Origin: Hirudinaria manillensis
Taxonomy: Eukaryota; Annelida; Clitellata; Hirudinida; Hirudinidae
NCBI GenBank assembly: GCA_034509925.1
Contig: CM067531.1
Location: 9,907,319 to 9,971,318 of the forward strand
DNA: 64,000 nt
Reading direction: 5' to 3'
The position numbers were made by a program, and so were the translations under genes. This document shows, piece by piece, positions 25,491 to 37,469 of the stretch. Within the stretch, counting starts at the first letter, position 1. Each line of letters opens with the position of its first letter. The notes under the pieces were generated by a model. It had not been told where the DNA came from and did not search any database. It was given only the letters and a program-made list of their open reading frames with translations.

Positions 25491-25561
25491 CTATTTAAAC
25501 TCCTTTGGTGGGTTGAAGTTCCACAGAAAAAACGAAGAACTTCAAAAGCGAAAAAACACTT
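25491..25561 (+). promoter_or_regulatory. Probable core promoter and noncoding exon of secreted repeat gene 3
   Basis: A TATTTAAA box at 25492-25499 lies about 60 bp before a GT donor at 25562 (CTTGTAAGT). The matching acceptor TTTTTTGCAG ends at 25639, 17 nt before the ATG. This repeats the noncoding-exon plan of genes 1 and 2, but the upstream promoter sequence is not alignable with theirs by eye. Confidence 0.5.
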
Positions 25562-25656
25562 GTAAGTCTTCGAACATTTGTTAAATTTAAATTTAAATTT
25601 GGTAATATCGTTTTATATTGACAAATTTATTTTTTGCAGGAAACTCTATCTGAAAG

Positions 25657-26614
25657 ATGTTCTCATTAAAATGCCTATTACTCGTGGCATGTACGGCTAC
25701 GTTTTTGACCATCCACGCAGCTCCGGGGAAGGTAATTAAATCAATAATCATTCAATTTGTCCTCAAATTCAAATGTAAACTTACATTGGCTGAAATTATA
25801 CAATTACTTATTCAAGGGTAAACCCAGAGGTCCCAAAGACCCACATCAAAACAGACCTACTCTTGCACCTGGTGAAACCCGACCGCCCCACGGTGACTCA
25901 AACTCCGTCGATGGCGACCACACTCACGACCCTTTCCACGAAAAGGAAACCAAACCACCAGGATGGAACAAGCCACCTGGAAGAAAACCCCGTGATGTTC
26001 ATGGTGACAAAAAGGATAGGCCAATTCTTCCAGAGGGTGTGACTTTACCTCCCAGAGGTAAAGATGACTCTCACGACAAAGACTTCACTAAAGAACCCCG
26101 AGGTGAAAAACCAACCCTCGCACCTGGACAAACCCTTCCTCCAAAGAGACCACCGCCTCCTCACGAAGACAAACTGGGAAGAAAACCTAGAGATGTCCGT
26201 GGTGACAAAAAGGACAAACCAACTCTTCCGCCAGGCGTAACTCTTCCTCCTAAGAAATCCCATTTCGAAGATGACTCTCACGACGGAGACTTCACGAAGG
26301 AACCTCATGGTGAGAAACCAACCCTCGCACCTGGACAACCCCTTCCTCCAAAGAGACCACCGCCTCCTCACGAAGACAAACTGGGAAGAAAACCCCGTGA
26401 TGTACGCGGTGACAAAAGGGACAAACCAACTCTTCCGCCAGGCGTAACTCTTCCTCCTAAGAAACCCCATTTCGAAGGTGACTCTCACGACGGAGACTTC
26501 ACGAAGGAACATCGTGATGAGAAACCAACCCTCGCACCTGGACAACCCCTTCCTCCAAAGAGACCACCACCACCTCCTCCTCCACGCGGAGGTAGACCGG
26601 GAGGAAGGCCTTAA
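25657..26614 (+). CDS. Secreted Pro/His/Asp-rich repeat protein, copy 3 (unknown function)
   Basis: Coding exons 25657-25731 and 25817-26614 (85 bp intron); 290 aa. Signal peptide MFSLKCLLLVACTATFLTIH followed by AAPGK and the family start GKPRGPKDP. One DGDHTHDPFHEKETKPPGW motif matches copies 1 and 2. The rest is a different tandem array with a 69-residue unit (207 bp; starts at 26066, 26273, 26480, the last one partial). Each unit is DSHDGDFTKEPHGEKPTLAP, then GQPLPPKRPPPPHEDKLGRK, then PRDVRGDKKDKPTLPPGVTL with PPKK. The chain ends in polyproline and GGRPGGRP. AATAAA is at 26742. So the shared words have been assembled into a new repeat in this copy. Family and function are unknown; codon use and splice sites are normal, so it is an active-looking gene. 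Confidence 0.87.
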
Positions 26615-26747
26615 ACGAGAAGTCAAAGAAGTCATCTGAATGGACATTATTTGGCGTCTTATTTGACGAACTACCTCTTTGTAGCTATTATACATCAACC
26701 GCATTTCAATGAAATGTGCCAGTTTTAAATTGTCAACATAAAATAAA

Positions 26748-28280
26748 ATTTCAATTTGAAATATTTCTTCACGAGTTTTCTGTTCCTTTACAAAAGCAGG
26801 ATAAGATATTTTTTTAAGATCATGAGAGTTTATTTATTTGTGAAGTTTATTTATTATAGAAATAAATTTAAGAGCTAAGCAGATAAGTAGTAACGAAATA
26901 ACTAGCAACCAGCGGGATACGTTTGACAACAGCTCAAGTGATTATTTTTTAATTTACTTCATAAATAAAACAAAATTTGTAACAAGTCCGTGAATGTTCT
27001 GGTCAAAAGTGATAGCATAAGATTGTAATATGAACACCATAACAAGTGCCAGCTTCTGCTTAAATTCTCCTTTTCCAATATGTGATGTCCTCTTAGTTCA
27101 AATTTTTCACACGGCATATAACTCTACTAACCTCCTTCGTGGTAATTATTATCGTCAAATGTCGTCAAATTAATATATCGATCTAAAGCCGGCATGTATG
27201 TGATTTCCTTAATTTATCCTAATTAAAAGTTGAAAAATTTATCCTGATTAAAGATAACTTGTACGAAAAGGCTCATTAGCAGCTGAATCAAAATAGAAAC
27301 GTTTTGCTGGAATATTATAACAAATTGAAACTTAGTTAAGCAAGTTTATCTCCAAGCAGACAAATTTTTATTTTATTTGAGTTAAAAACTTATCTAATAT
27401 TATACGTTTTAAAATTATGATGATGAGAACATATAAAAAAGTGATGACACAACACAAGAGGCGTTTAAACTATTTAGAATCAGTAATCACTTTAATTTTA
27501 AGTTTCATTTAGCAGCATCAGATGATCTCCTAAGGTCAGGTCTGAAAATGAAGTTCCGATGGCAGTGTCAGGGAGGATGTCCTTATCTCTTGGTCTATAG
27601 AAAATAGAGCTGCTCTCATTCAGCATTGACTTTTGTAGCATTTTTATCAATCTGGTGTTGCGAATGAGTTATTAAGAACCATTTTCCCTTATGTATATAT
27701 GATACACGTGACTGTAAGTAGTTTCAGACATGAATTGTGGTTCGAATTTGATTATAAAACAACTTCTATCGTTAGCAAAACATCTAGTATAGATAGACCA
27801 CAAATTATAAACGGAGGTATTTCGTTCACAAACATAGATTTTACTTTTTTATTCTCAATAAACATAAAAATTTATTACTATTGTTTGTTTTTGTTTGTTA
27901 TCAAATGTTCCGAAAGATATTATCGCTTGGCATGGTTTTAAGTACGCGTTGAAATCTAAGAAACAGTCTAAATTCAAGGTCATTTCATTAGCTTTTAAAG
28001 GTTTTTTAAATAAATTCAAATTATTTTTAATGGCTTGATTTTTTGACACACTAGATGTGATTCATGTTTTATGTAATACTTACTCATTATCGCCGATTTG
28101 GTTCGAATCATTCAATCATTTTTATGTGAGTTTAGCAAGATTAGAAAACTTAAACAATCGTTGTTGCAATTTTGATTTGGCTTTGTTAAATTCAGTTGCC
28201 ATCTAACTTCAAATGGTGCTATCCATTTGCTATATCTTATTACAAAAAGTACTCATCTTTGATTTGTTTACAGAATAAAT
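26748..28280. other. Intergenic region between secreted repeat gene 3 and KRI1
   Basis: No firm gene. A minus-strand open frame at about 27680-27498 encodes a protein-like 57 aa stretch ending DLTLGDHLMLLNET and could be a terminal exon of an unrecognised gene (see findings). A plus-strand frame at 27699-27941 ends close to an AATAAA at 27857 but is not recognisable. The KRI1 promoter must lie in the last few hundred bases. TTTACAG at 28267-28273 just before the KRI1 ATG could be the acceptor of a 5' leader intron. Confidence 0.4.
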
Positions 28281-31200
28281 ATGTCTTTCAAAATCAACGA
28301 GGAATTTAAGAAAAAATTCACTGAAAGGAAAGAGCGACAGGAGTTGCAAAAATGTGAGCATTTAGAATCATTTCAATATATGACCGAATAGCAGTTTAAT
28401 CACTGTCAATTCAACACATTTCTTTTTTCAGTGGTGAACAAATATGAAATAGAAGGCGGAGATGACAGTGATTCAGATTCAGAAAGTGAAGATGAGAAAG
28501 CAGAGGTAAATTTAAATTTTTATTTTGAAATTTCTGTTTTATTAAAAGTCTTTAATTGTTTTTCAGATGATTTCAAGCGGATTTGAAAAAGATTTTTTCA
28601 AGACTCTGAGTGCCATTAGGAAAAACGATCCCAAGATTTATGACCCAAATGTGAATTTCTTTGGAGACTACGAAACTGGTAAGAAAACAGAGTTAATTTG
28701 AGATTTTTAGAATTTGAAATTGAGTTAATTCAAGCTAGCCAAAAAATATGCTTTTAAAACGTAAAACTTTTACAACATTTATATAATAAAGTTGTTTTGC
28801 TTCTTATCTTCAGCTAAGCCTTCCAAAAAAAAGATGAAATCTCTAAAAGTCAGGAATTATGAGGGAGCTCACATTCTTCAGATGGAAAGGTTTATAATTG
28901 CATCTAATTATAATTAAATAATTAAATAAATAAATAACTACGTAGTGACTCCAGCAAACATAAACGACTTATAGAATCCTTGCTTATAGAGCAAACATGT
29001 TTCAATTTATATGAATTCATTTAATTCAGTGAGCAGATGAATGATGATGAGGAAGAACAGAAGCCAATGAGGTTTGAAGAAGATATTATTCCAAAGAATA
29101 ATGAGGAAAAGGAGCTTGCTAATTGGTCAGTTTGAATCAATAGTTTACAGTAATTGGTAGCCTGATGAGTTGATGAATATGCATTGATATTTTACAAAAA
29201 ATATTTTATCAGATAATTAGGTTTTTGTAATATTTCTTGTTTGCAAACATGTCTTTTAAAAAATCTCAAACTTGGCACTTGAATGATACAATTCATGAAG
29301 CTGTATTTTGAGTGAATCAAATAAATGATTTGTTAACAAATTCATATTTAAATATAATAAAATTTAATTTAAAATAAAATTAATTTAATTAAATTTTTAA
29401 TTTAAAATAAAATTAATTAAATTAAATTTTCATTTCAAAGCTTCCTTGACATTCTGAAAAAGGGAAAGAAGGAAGGACCCGAAGCAGCCATTGTAAAGGA
29501 GGTTGATAACACTGAGGTTAGCAATCGAGTCATAATCACTTTTATGTTGGTTATTATATTTGCATATCTCTTAATCATCAACATCCACTTAATTATTATC
29601 ATCATGTTAAGTATTCTTATTATCATATTATTATCATGTGTTATCAATTTTGTGAATTATTTCGAAATTATTTATTTAAGAAATCAACAAAATCCTCCAA
29701 AAAGACTCTCGAAAATAAGAAGAAAATTGAAGAAGAAGAAGATGATGATGATAGTGATGATAATGATGGTGAAGAGGAGAGTGATAGAGAAGATGATGGA
29801 AAAGAGGTGAGGGATTGGAATGATTTTTTTAATAAGGCATATGTTGCTATAATAATGTTGTTATAAATTTAAATTGCTTTGAATATAAGTACATTTAAAT
29901 ATAAATAAATACATTTAAATTGCTTTAAATATAAATAATACATTTTATGATGAATATAAATACATTTAAATGTTTAGTAAAAATTCACGAATGTCTCTGC
30001 AGGATAATGATGATGATGATGACGGTAACGGTGATGGTAATGATGATGATGACGGAGAAAGCGTTGACAGCAAGGAAAAGTTCCTCATTGATTATTTCAA
30101 GAAGAAGAAATATTTGTTTGAGTGAGTTTTTATTTAGTTAACTAGATAAAAATAGTTAACCATCTATTTTTAGTGACCAATCAACATCTAATGACTCATT
30201 CACTAATTAACATATTAATTCATTTAAATAAAAAACGTTCGGATGTTATTACGTTATTGCCCTAACGATTACAAATTAAAATTATGTAAATATTTCAGAT
30301 CAGAGGAAGGCAATGATAATGATGGTAATGGTGATGATGATGATGATGCCTCGAATGATGAAAAGGAAGTTGATAAGGCGGAACTCTTTGAGCACAAGTA
30401 CAACTTCAGGTTTGAGGAACCTGACGATGACTTTGTGAGTCCTGATTTTAACATAAAATATTCACCAATTTAAATGTATTCATTTATTCATGAGCAAATA
30501 CATTAAATGCTTATGAATATTCAATTTCAAGCTAAGCTAAGTTATTTATCCAAATGCACATGTGGTATTGCATAGGCATTAGAAAATATATTATGTGCTT
30601 ATGAGTATTCAAAATTTTAACTGAATAATATATAGTAATAATAATAAATAGTTAATAAATAATAATATTTATAAATGAACTGCTTATTGTTCTGTACATT
30701 TTTATCTGGAAACCCTGTTTCAGATCAAGTGCTACCCTCGAACCATCGCGGATTCGGTCAGAATGACGGTCAATAAAAGATCAGAAAAGAGGAAGGAGGT
30801 CGAAGTTCGCAAGAAGCAGGTTCGTTGATGATAATGATTAAATCGTTGAACTTTGAACTTCCATTGAACTCGTGTTTAGGTCTGCAGAGTGTTTGTGTTC
30901 AAGCATTTGTAACATTTTATTAGTGAATTATTTTAAGTGGAAAATAAAATAATAAAATAAAAAAAATAAAATAATTTAACTGTAAATGTAAATATAGGTT
31001 GTTTATTATGAAAAGCTTCATCTTCCACTTAAATTAGGCCCTTTCCCTGAGAGTACTTGTGGCAGTACGAGTTGGGTTGTGTACAAGCAGCCATTGCTAT
31101 GTTTATGGATTTAATTTTCAATAGCCCATATTATTATCATCACCACAATGTATGCAAAGAGACTATTAAGATACATAGTTTCTGAAACTAGGTTTTGAAG

Positions 31201-33995
31201 AATGGATAAAATAATTTAATATAATATTTATAACAGTATAATATAATATATTTAATATAATTATAATAATTTAATATAATATTTGTAACAGTATAATATA
31301 ATTTATTTAATATAATTATAATAATTTAATATAATATTTATAAGTATAATATTCATCACTGACTTGTTGATTTAAGGAAAAAGCCCAAAAGAAAGAAGAG
31401 CTGAGAACTCTGAGGAAACTGAAGAAGAAGGAGGAATTGAAGAAATTGAAGAAGTTGAAGAAGATCAGCGGAGCGGAGTTGAAACCCGAGGACATCAACT
31501 TGGAGGAGGAATTTGACCCCAGTAAACACGACGATATGATGAAGGTTCGATTGGCACGACTTGATTTATCGCTTGTCACAAAAGCGTTCTGTCAGATTTA
31601 ATCTTTTTACTAGTAATAGTTAATTTCAATTGAATTTTATTTATTAATGTTCCTGGTACACTGGTGATGAATCAATCATTCAATCAATCAATGAATCAAT
31701 CAATCAATTCTATAAGCTGTTGAGAATATGGTCTAGCAGAATCAAATCTAGCATGGCAGTGAGGTCTTTTGAGTAATCTTTCTAATCATCATCTGAAAAC
31801 AGAAAGCCGCTGTAGACTTTTATGTTGATAATTATGATTAAGTATTCAGTAATTGCTGAAGATTTTGATGCTTTTTTTCATGCTTATATTGGTGGCATGT
31901 TTGTCAATAAGTATTATTACATAAGTATCATAAGTATTATTAAGTATTACAACTGTTTGATAGTTTGCAAATATCAAAAAAGTATATTTTAACAATTTCT
32001 GACATTTTTAGAGATACTTTGGCAAGTCCTACTATGATGAGTTCGATGATGAAGACATCACTCAAATCGATGAGAGGATTTTGGAGTCTGGAGATGAATG
32101 TAAACAATTACTTTATTAATATTAATAGATTTATTACCACATTATTACAAATTAAATCACTTACCAATAGGACTTTTTATTTTCTACCTTAATAATAATA
32201 ATAATAATAATAATCATCATAATAATAGTCAATTTGTAAGGCACCAGGTGCAAAGCATCAGATATGCATTTTGTGGTTCTATGCCTGTATTTTGAATGCT
32301 CTCAACCTATTGCAATCTCTCCATTATTAATTACATTGCAACAACAAATTGTTTAATTTTTAAATTGGAATTCACTTTTAGATGAAGACTGGGATAACTG
32401 GACTGGCCATCAAAATGAGGAAACGGATTTCCAAAATGGCCAGCAGGACATGGAAGGTGACGAGGAGCAGGTTATTATTTTTCAATTTAATTTATGTTCA
32501 TGTTTCCTGCTTTAATGCCTTAATATATACGTCAAATATATAAAACATTTATATATATAAATACAATGCATTTATATATTTTTATCAGTTATATTTTCAT
32601 TTATTATTTGCATTTAGTTTTAATACTTTGCTTGACCTATTGGTCAACATAGTAAAAAAAACAATTGCATGCAAATCACCATATATCAAATCAGTTTCAA
32701 AGGTTGAATTAAATGTTATTTTAGACTCAGAGGAGTAACAAGAGGAGTAAAAAGGATAAAAAGGAGTCCAAGAAGTTGAAGAAGACCAAATTTGCAGAAA
32801 TGATGGAGAAGAACAAGTCGAAACCACTTTTCGATCCGAGTAAGACTGGTTTATGGACATTTGATTGCCATCAAAATGCGTTTTCATACAGATTTTTAAT
32901 GTTGATTTGAATTATTGCATTTATTGCTTTGAGGATCCAAGTATCAATCGTTGGATTAAATATGATTGTCACTAAATTATTATTATGACATAATTCGACA
33001 ATAATATTTCATATTTAAATATGACTCATGAGCCATTATATCTCTTAATTAGCAAAAGAAACATTTGACGAATACCTGGACAAGCATTACAACCTCGACT
33101 TTGAGGACTTTGTTGATGGACAACCCTGCAGGTTCAGGTACAAAAAGGTCGTTCCTGCTGACTATGGCCTCACAACTGACGAGGTGAGATTTATTAACAT
33201 TTTGAAATCATTCAATTGTAAGACTTTGCAAAAGTAGAAAAATTTAAATCAATTGGTCTATTTCTAGATTAGTTCAGAATAAAAATGTCTTTAACTTTTT
33301 TTGTAAATAAAAATAGATTCTAGAAGCACCTGACCAAGAACTTAATGCTTGGGTATCGCTCAAGAAAGTTACAGAATGCAGGTAACAACTGATTTGTGGA
33401 TTATAAAATGCCATTAAAATATATAATTATCTTGAATTATTATTAGCTTTAGAATCACATCTATTATTGATTAGTTGTTATTATTCTGAATTACTGTCGG
33501 TAAATGATTTCAATCAGTGTTAATCAATATCTCATTTCAGGACTGAGGAAGAAGAGGCTTTATATGAAGATGGAATCAAAAGGAAACTTAAGAAGAAAAA
33601 GAAGGTCCTAAAGAGCTTATATGGGCAGTGAGTCACAACAACTTCTTTCATATGTTTTTATGTTCATTGACTGAACATTCCTAAAAAATAACTTTGAATA
33701 AATAACACGCTTTGACTTGGAAAAATTAAATTTCAGATCTGATGCAAACAAAGACTCCTCTGAAAGCAAGAATCAGGCAGAAACAAGCACCACAAACAAG
33801 CCAAACAAAAATGCAAAATCAACAGCAACAACAACAACTGTGCCACAAGTTAACAACAAGAAGAGAAAGAGAACTGAAGATGAAGAGCCAGGAATATCAA
33901 AAGACAGGCTCGATGCCTACAACATCAATGAAAGAGCATTCAAATATCACTTTGCTCCTATGGCCAAGAAGGCCAAGAAAGAGTCCAAGAAATAA
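28281..33995 (+). CDS. KRI1: KRI1 homologue, ribosome biogenesis protein
   Basis: Nucleolar protein needed for 40S subunit production; yeast Kri1 binds the snoRNP-associated Krr1. Eighteen exons: 28281-28353, 28432-28505, 28567-28678, 28814-28889, 29030-29125, 29441-29516, 29681-29806, 30003-30121, 30299-30434, 30724-30819, 31377-31544, 32012-32099, 32382-32470, 32725-32839, 33053-33183, 33317-33381, 33541-33627, 33737-33995; total 661 aa. Family blocks: DFFKTLSAIRKNDPKIYD and FFGDYE near the N-terminus, HKYNFRFEEPDDDFIKCYPR, SVRMTVNKRSEKRKE followed by Lys/Glu coiled coils, FDEDDIT-like acidic patch, and the Kri1 C-terminal domain FDEYLDKHYNLDFEDFVDG with RFRYKKV. Three exons carry Asp-rich GAT repeats. 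The end is a basic KKAKKESKK tail. It converges with ALKBH8, with stop codons 229 bp apart. Confidence 0.94.
31211..31345. repeat. 55 bp AT-rich tandem repeat in KRI1 intron
   Basis: The word ATAATTTAATATAATATTTR recurs at 31211, 31266 and 31321, a 55 bp period with about 2.4 copies. Confidence 0.8.
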
Positions 33996-34223
33996 ACAGT
34001 TTTGGAATCCTAAATAAATTGTTGCATTTGACTATTTTAAACTTCACTTTTTAAGTTTGCTTGTTAAGCAGTTAGTTGAGTATGTTGAGTGAATTGTGAA
34101 TTATATTTAAGTTTAGGTTATTTGTTGACAGATCAAAAACTGACTGAGCTTAAAGTTGTAAAGTGATTGTGAATGATGATCAAGAATGAACTTTCTTTCT
34201 ATAATATTTATTTACAAAATAAG

Positions 34224-37200
34224 TTAATTTGTGAGAGAAAAGTCAATACACCAGTTGCCCTGGTCATAAAAACTGCAGAGTATTTGACATTCTCCAGCTG
34301 CATGGCACAGGTTCTCGAGTTCACCCTCTGTGAAGACATGGTAGAACCTGTGGCAAACCTTTGAGTCTTCTTTGTTCTGGGTTTCTTTCTCTTTGCAAGC
34401 CCTGAGATGCCAAGGTACCAGATTGTCCTGGGACTTGAACTCCATTCCATTGCGATGGACAGTCAGCTTCACTCCATCTTCTGTGATGCCAATGTTTTCA
34501 TCGACTTCTGACTTCTTCAGGTAGTTGGACTTGACTCCATTCCTCTGCTGCTCCATGGCCCACACGTAAATGAGGATTCTGCCACCCGGTCGGACCACTC
34601 TGCAGATCTCCCTCAAAGATGCTTCTCTTCTTTCCTGGAATTGGATGGTGACAAACGTCAAATGTTCTAAATTATTTTATCAGAGTAATGCATAGAGCTT
34701 GGTATTTTTTGCAAAATATACTTAAGCAAACAATTACAAACTATTATCAGGTATAGCTGCAAAGCATTACACGTGCAAAACAAAATGAGTCAAATTTCAT
34801 TTCCATAGATCAGAAGAGCTTGTTCCAATGACAACATCAATTGAGTAAGTCAACCTGAGATGCAAGATGGTGAACCACGGCGATGCAGATGGCAGCATCA
34901 AAAGCATTGTCGAGATAAGGTAAATTTAGGATGTTGCACATTTGCACTTCATGACCCTGAGTAGTGTTTATTTCGCATAACTTCTCACTGGCATCACAAC
35001 CTATCTGGAATGTAACGGAATTTGGGTTTTTCCCAAATTATCATAAGATATTATGATATATTATTAGTTATAAAAGTTATGATAATAAGAGTTAAAAAGT
35101 TTCTAATTCTCAAGGTATAGTTTGTCTGTTCATTAAAATCTGTTGCTCAGAGTATCACAAAATAATTTACAAAATAAATAAAACTTAGAATAAAATATCA
35201 ATCACGGATGGATTGTTAAAAATGTTATTTAGCCCAAAGAACTGATTACCATGCAAATCTCTCCTTTCCTTGTTCCAAGATACTTTCCATTTCCACATCC
35301 GACATCCAGAACCAAGGAACCAGACTCCAAACTCTCCAGGAACTTCGTAACCTTCGGCCATGGCGTGTGCCTCGTGTTGCTAAAATGATCGGCTATCTCG
35401 TTGTAAACCTTAAAATAGAAACGTTATAATTAAATTAATTTTAATCTTAAATTTACATGTATAAATATTCATTATTTGCTTGTGAAGTTTATCACATTAA
35501 TTATGTATTTATTCATTTATTTCATGTTAAATAAGCATACCTTATAGACGTGTTCTGATTCCAAATGGCGAGCATCTTTTTCGGATATTTTCGTTTCATG
35601 AGAAATTTCAGGATTCTGCTCCCTAAATTATAAAAAAAAATCACATAAATAAATACAAATATATAAACTGAAATTATAAGTAAAAATAATAAAGGCTTCT
35701 AGGCTTTGTAACTATTGCCAGGGCACTGGCAAGTTATTGATATTTCGCTTATGGCACAATAACGTAAATTTTAACGTTTAATTGTAAATAACTAATATAT
35801 TTTTGCAGAAATAACCTTTGTGAATCACAGAGTGCTGGAGTATCTAAAAATAAAAAGATCATTTGGAATAAATCATTGCAAAGATTAATTACATAATTTG
35901 AACAAATTAAAAAAAAAATTAACAAAAATTTCAAAACCAAAGAGCAGCCATGGCAACCAACCGCAAGAACATGGAGTCCTTCTGACCTTCCTGAAAGTGA
36001 AGGATGTCCTGACGCCTCTCTTGGCAAGAGTGAGTCCCTGATCATCCTCAATGACATCAGAAACCCTAGGAGTCATGCCATGCGTCCACAGGTATCTGCT
36101 GTCACCTGACATTATGGCAACTGATTTTGCAGGCAATAGAGCTGGGTAGTGATCATCTTTTGTATTTTTAAAATCCATGATTGTCTGAAATAGAAAAAAA
36201 TGACTTTTTAAAGTTTCAACCTTCTAAATTCAGTAAATACAAACAATAAATATTATTATAACATTATAAACATGTAAAGCCATATACACAGTTATTTTAA
36301 ATGGCACAAATTTGCCTAATTTGTCTCACTTGTGAACCCAAACTGATGATAATGATGTCATCCTCGAAAGATGAATGACTGTCCACATGCGGTGGAATTC
36401 CTATTTGTAAAAAAAATAATACCAAAATAAGAGAAAACAAAAATGCATGTAAATATTAATTTAATATCTTTATTTTAAATAATCATATATCTTTATTTTA
36501 AATCAGCCAAAAGCCAAACCTTGACCAGGTTGGTACTGATTGACAGTAAGTTGATCAGGCATGCAGTTCATTGGGTGCAGTTCCGTCAACCTCCGAAGGA
36601 TGGTTTCACAGCACGAGGGTATGAGTTCCTCCAGCGGGTTTTCCTTGTCGATTTTGTTCGCTTTATAATCAAATTTGTAACCAAAATGTTTCACTCTCCT
36701 GTGCTTCAAAACTTGATCTTCAGGCAAACTCTCTGATGTTAACAATTTAATAGAAATATTTTACAAAATAATTGCAAGCTCAATGTACAAAATTTATCCT
36801 TACCATCCGCCTCCCATTCCAGACATTCCATCAACTGATGCTCTTCTTCTGGAGAAATGAATTCCTTGAAGATTTTCAAACCAGGAGGTTGACAACATTT
36901 CGTGTTTGTAATCGGTGCAGCAACTGAACACAAAACAAACATTATTACTAGATGTATGAAAATCACTTAGTCCATTCTTGAGAACAAAGCGCACTTAAAA
37001 AATTCATCAAACTATGATTAATTAGTAAGGAAAACTTCCTAAAATTACCTTTATCAATGTACGAGAGATAGAAGATCAATCCAGGTCTTGAAATTTCTTG
37101 GAAGTATCCCAATTCCTTTCCATGTATCTGCTGGATAGCCTGCTCAGCCTCAGATACACTGGAGTATTCCACAAAGCAGTAAGGTTTGTTTTGCTTCATG

Positions 37201-37469
37201 CAGATGTTCACGATGTTTCCATGATTAATGAACAAAGTGTAGATCTCTTCCCGACTCAGTCCATTCAACAGTCCCCCATTGGCAACGACAAGATACTGTT
37301 AACAAGATTCAACTATTTTTGATTGACTTAATATTAATATATTACTAATTTAAATTACCTTTGTGGGTACGTCTGAACAAACGATATTCTCGTGTCGTAG
37401 TAATGTTTCTTGTGACTTTTTCTGCTTCTTTAAAATTTTTCTTTCATCCTTCGTCAGTTTTTGTGGCAT
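34224..37469 (-). CDS. ALKBH8: ALKBH8: tRNA wobble-uridine hydroxylase and carboxymethyl-methyltransferase
   Basis: Bifunctional enzyme that methylates 5-carboxymethyluridine at tRNA position 34 (Trm9-like domain, with TRMT112) and hydroxylates the product with an AlkB Fe(II)/2-oxoglutarate domain. Eleven exons: 37469-37359, 37295-37049, 36923-36804, 36732-36520, 36400-36330, 36184-35962, 35843-35816, 35622-35541, 35408-35250, 35004-34855, 34634-34224; 604 aa against 664 in human. Order seen: basic leader, RRM ([26 protein letters not shown]), AlkB core with [14 protein letters not shown] (iron ligands in HVD), [11 protein letters not shown] (distal His) and [14 protein letters not shown], cysteine pair CSCDTPALC, then methyltransferase motif [39 protein letters not shown], and the C-terminal [11 protein letters not shown] and DQGNWC. 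All catalytic motifs are intact. Exon 7 is only 28 nt. Confidence 0.96.

Noticed and set aside
26045..26704. 219-codon minus-strand frame, Trp/Arg/Ser-rich
   Set aside because: Antisense shadow of the proline repeats of secreted gene 3. The sense strand has signal peptide, splice sites and AATAAA.
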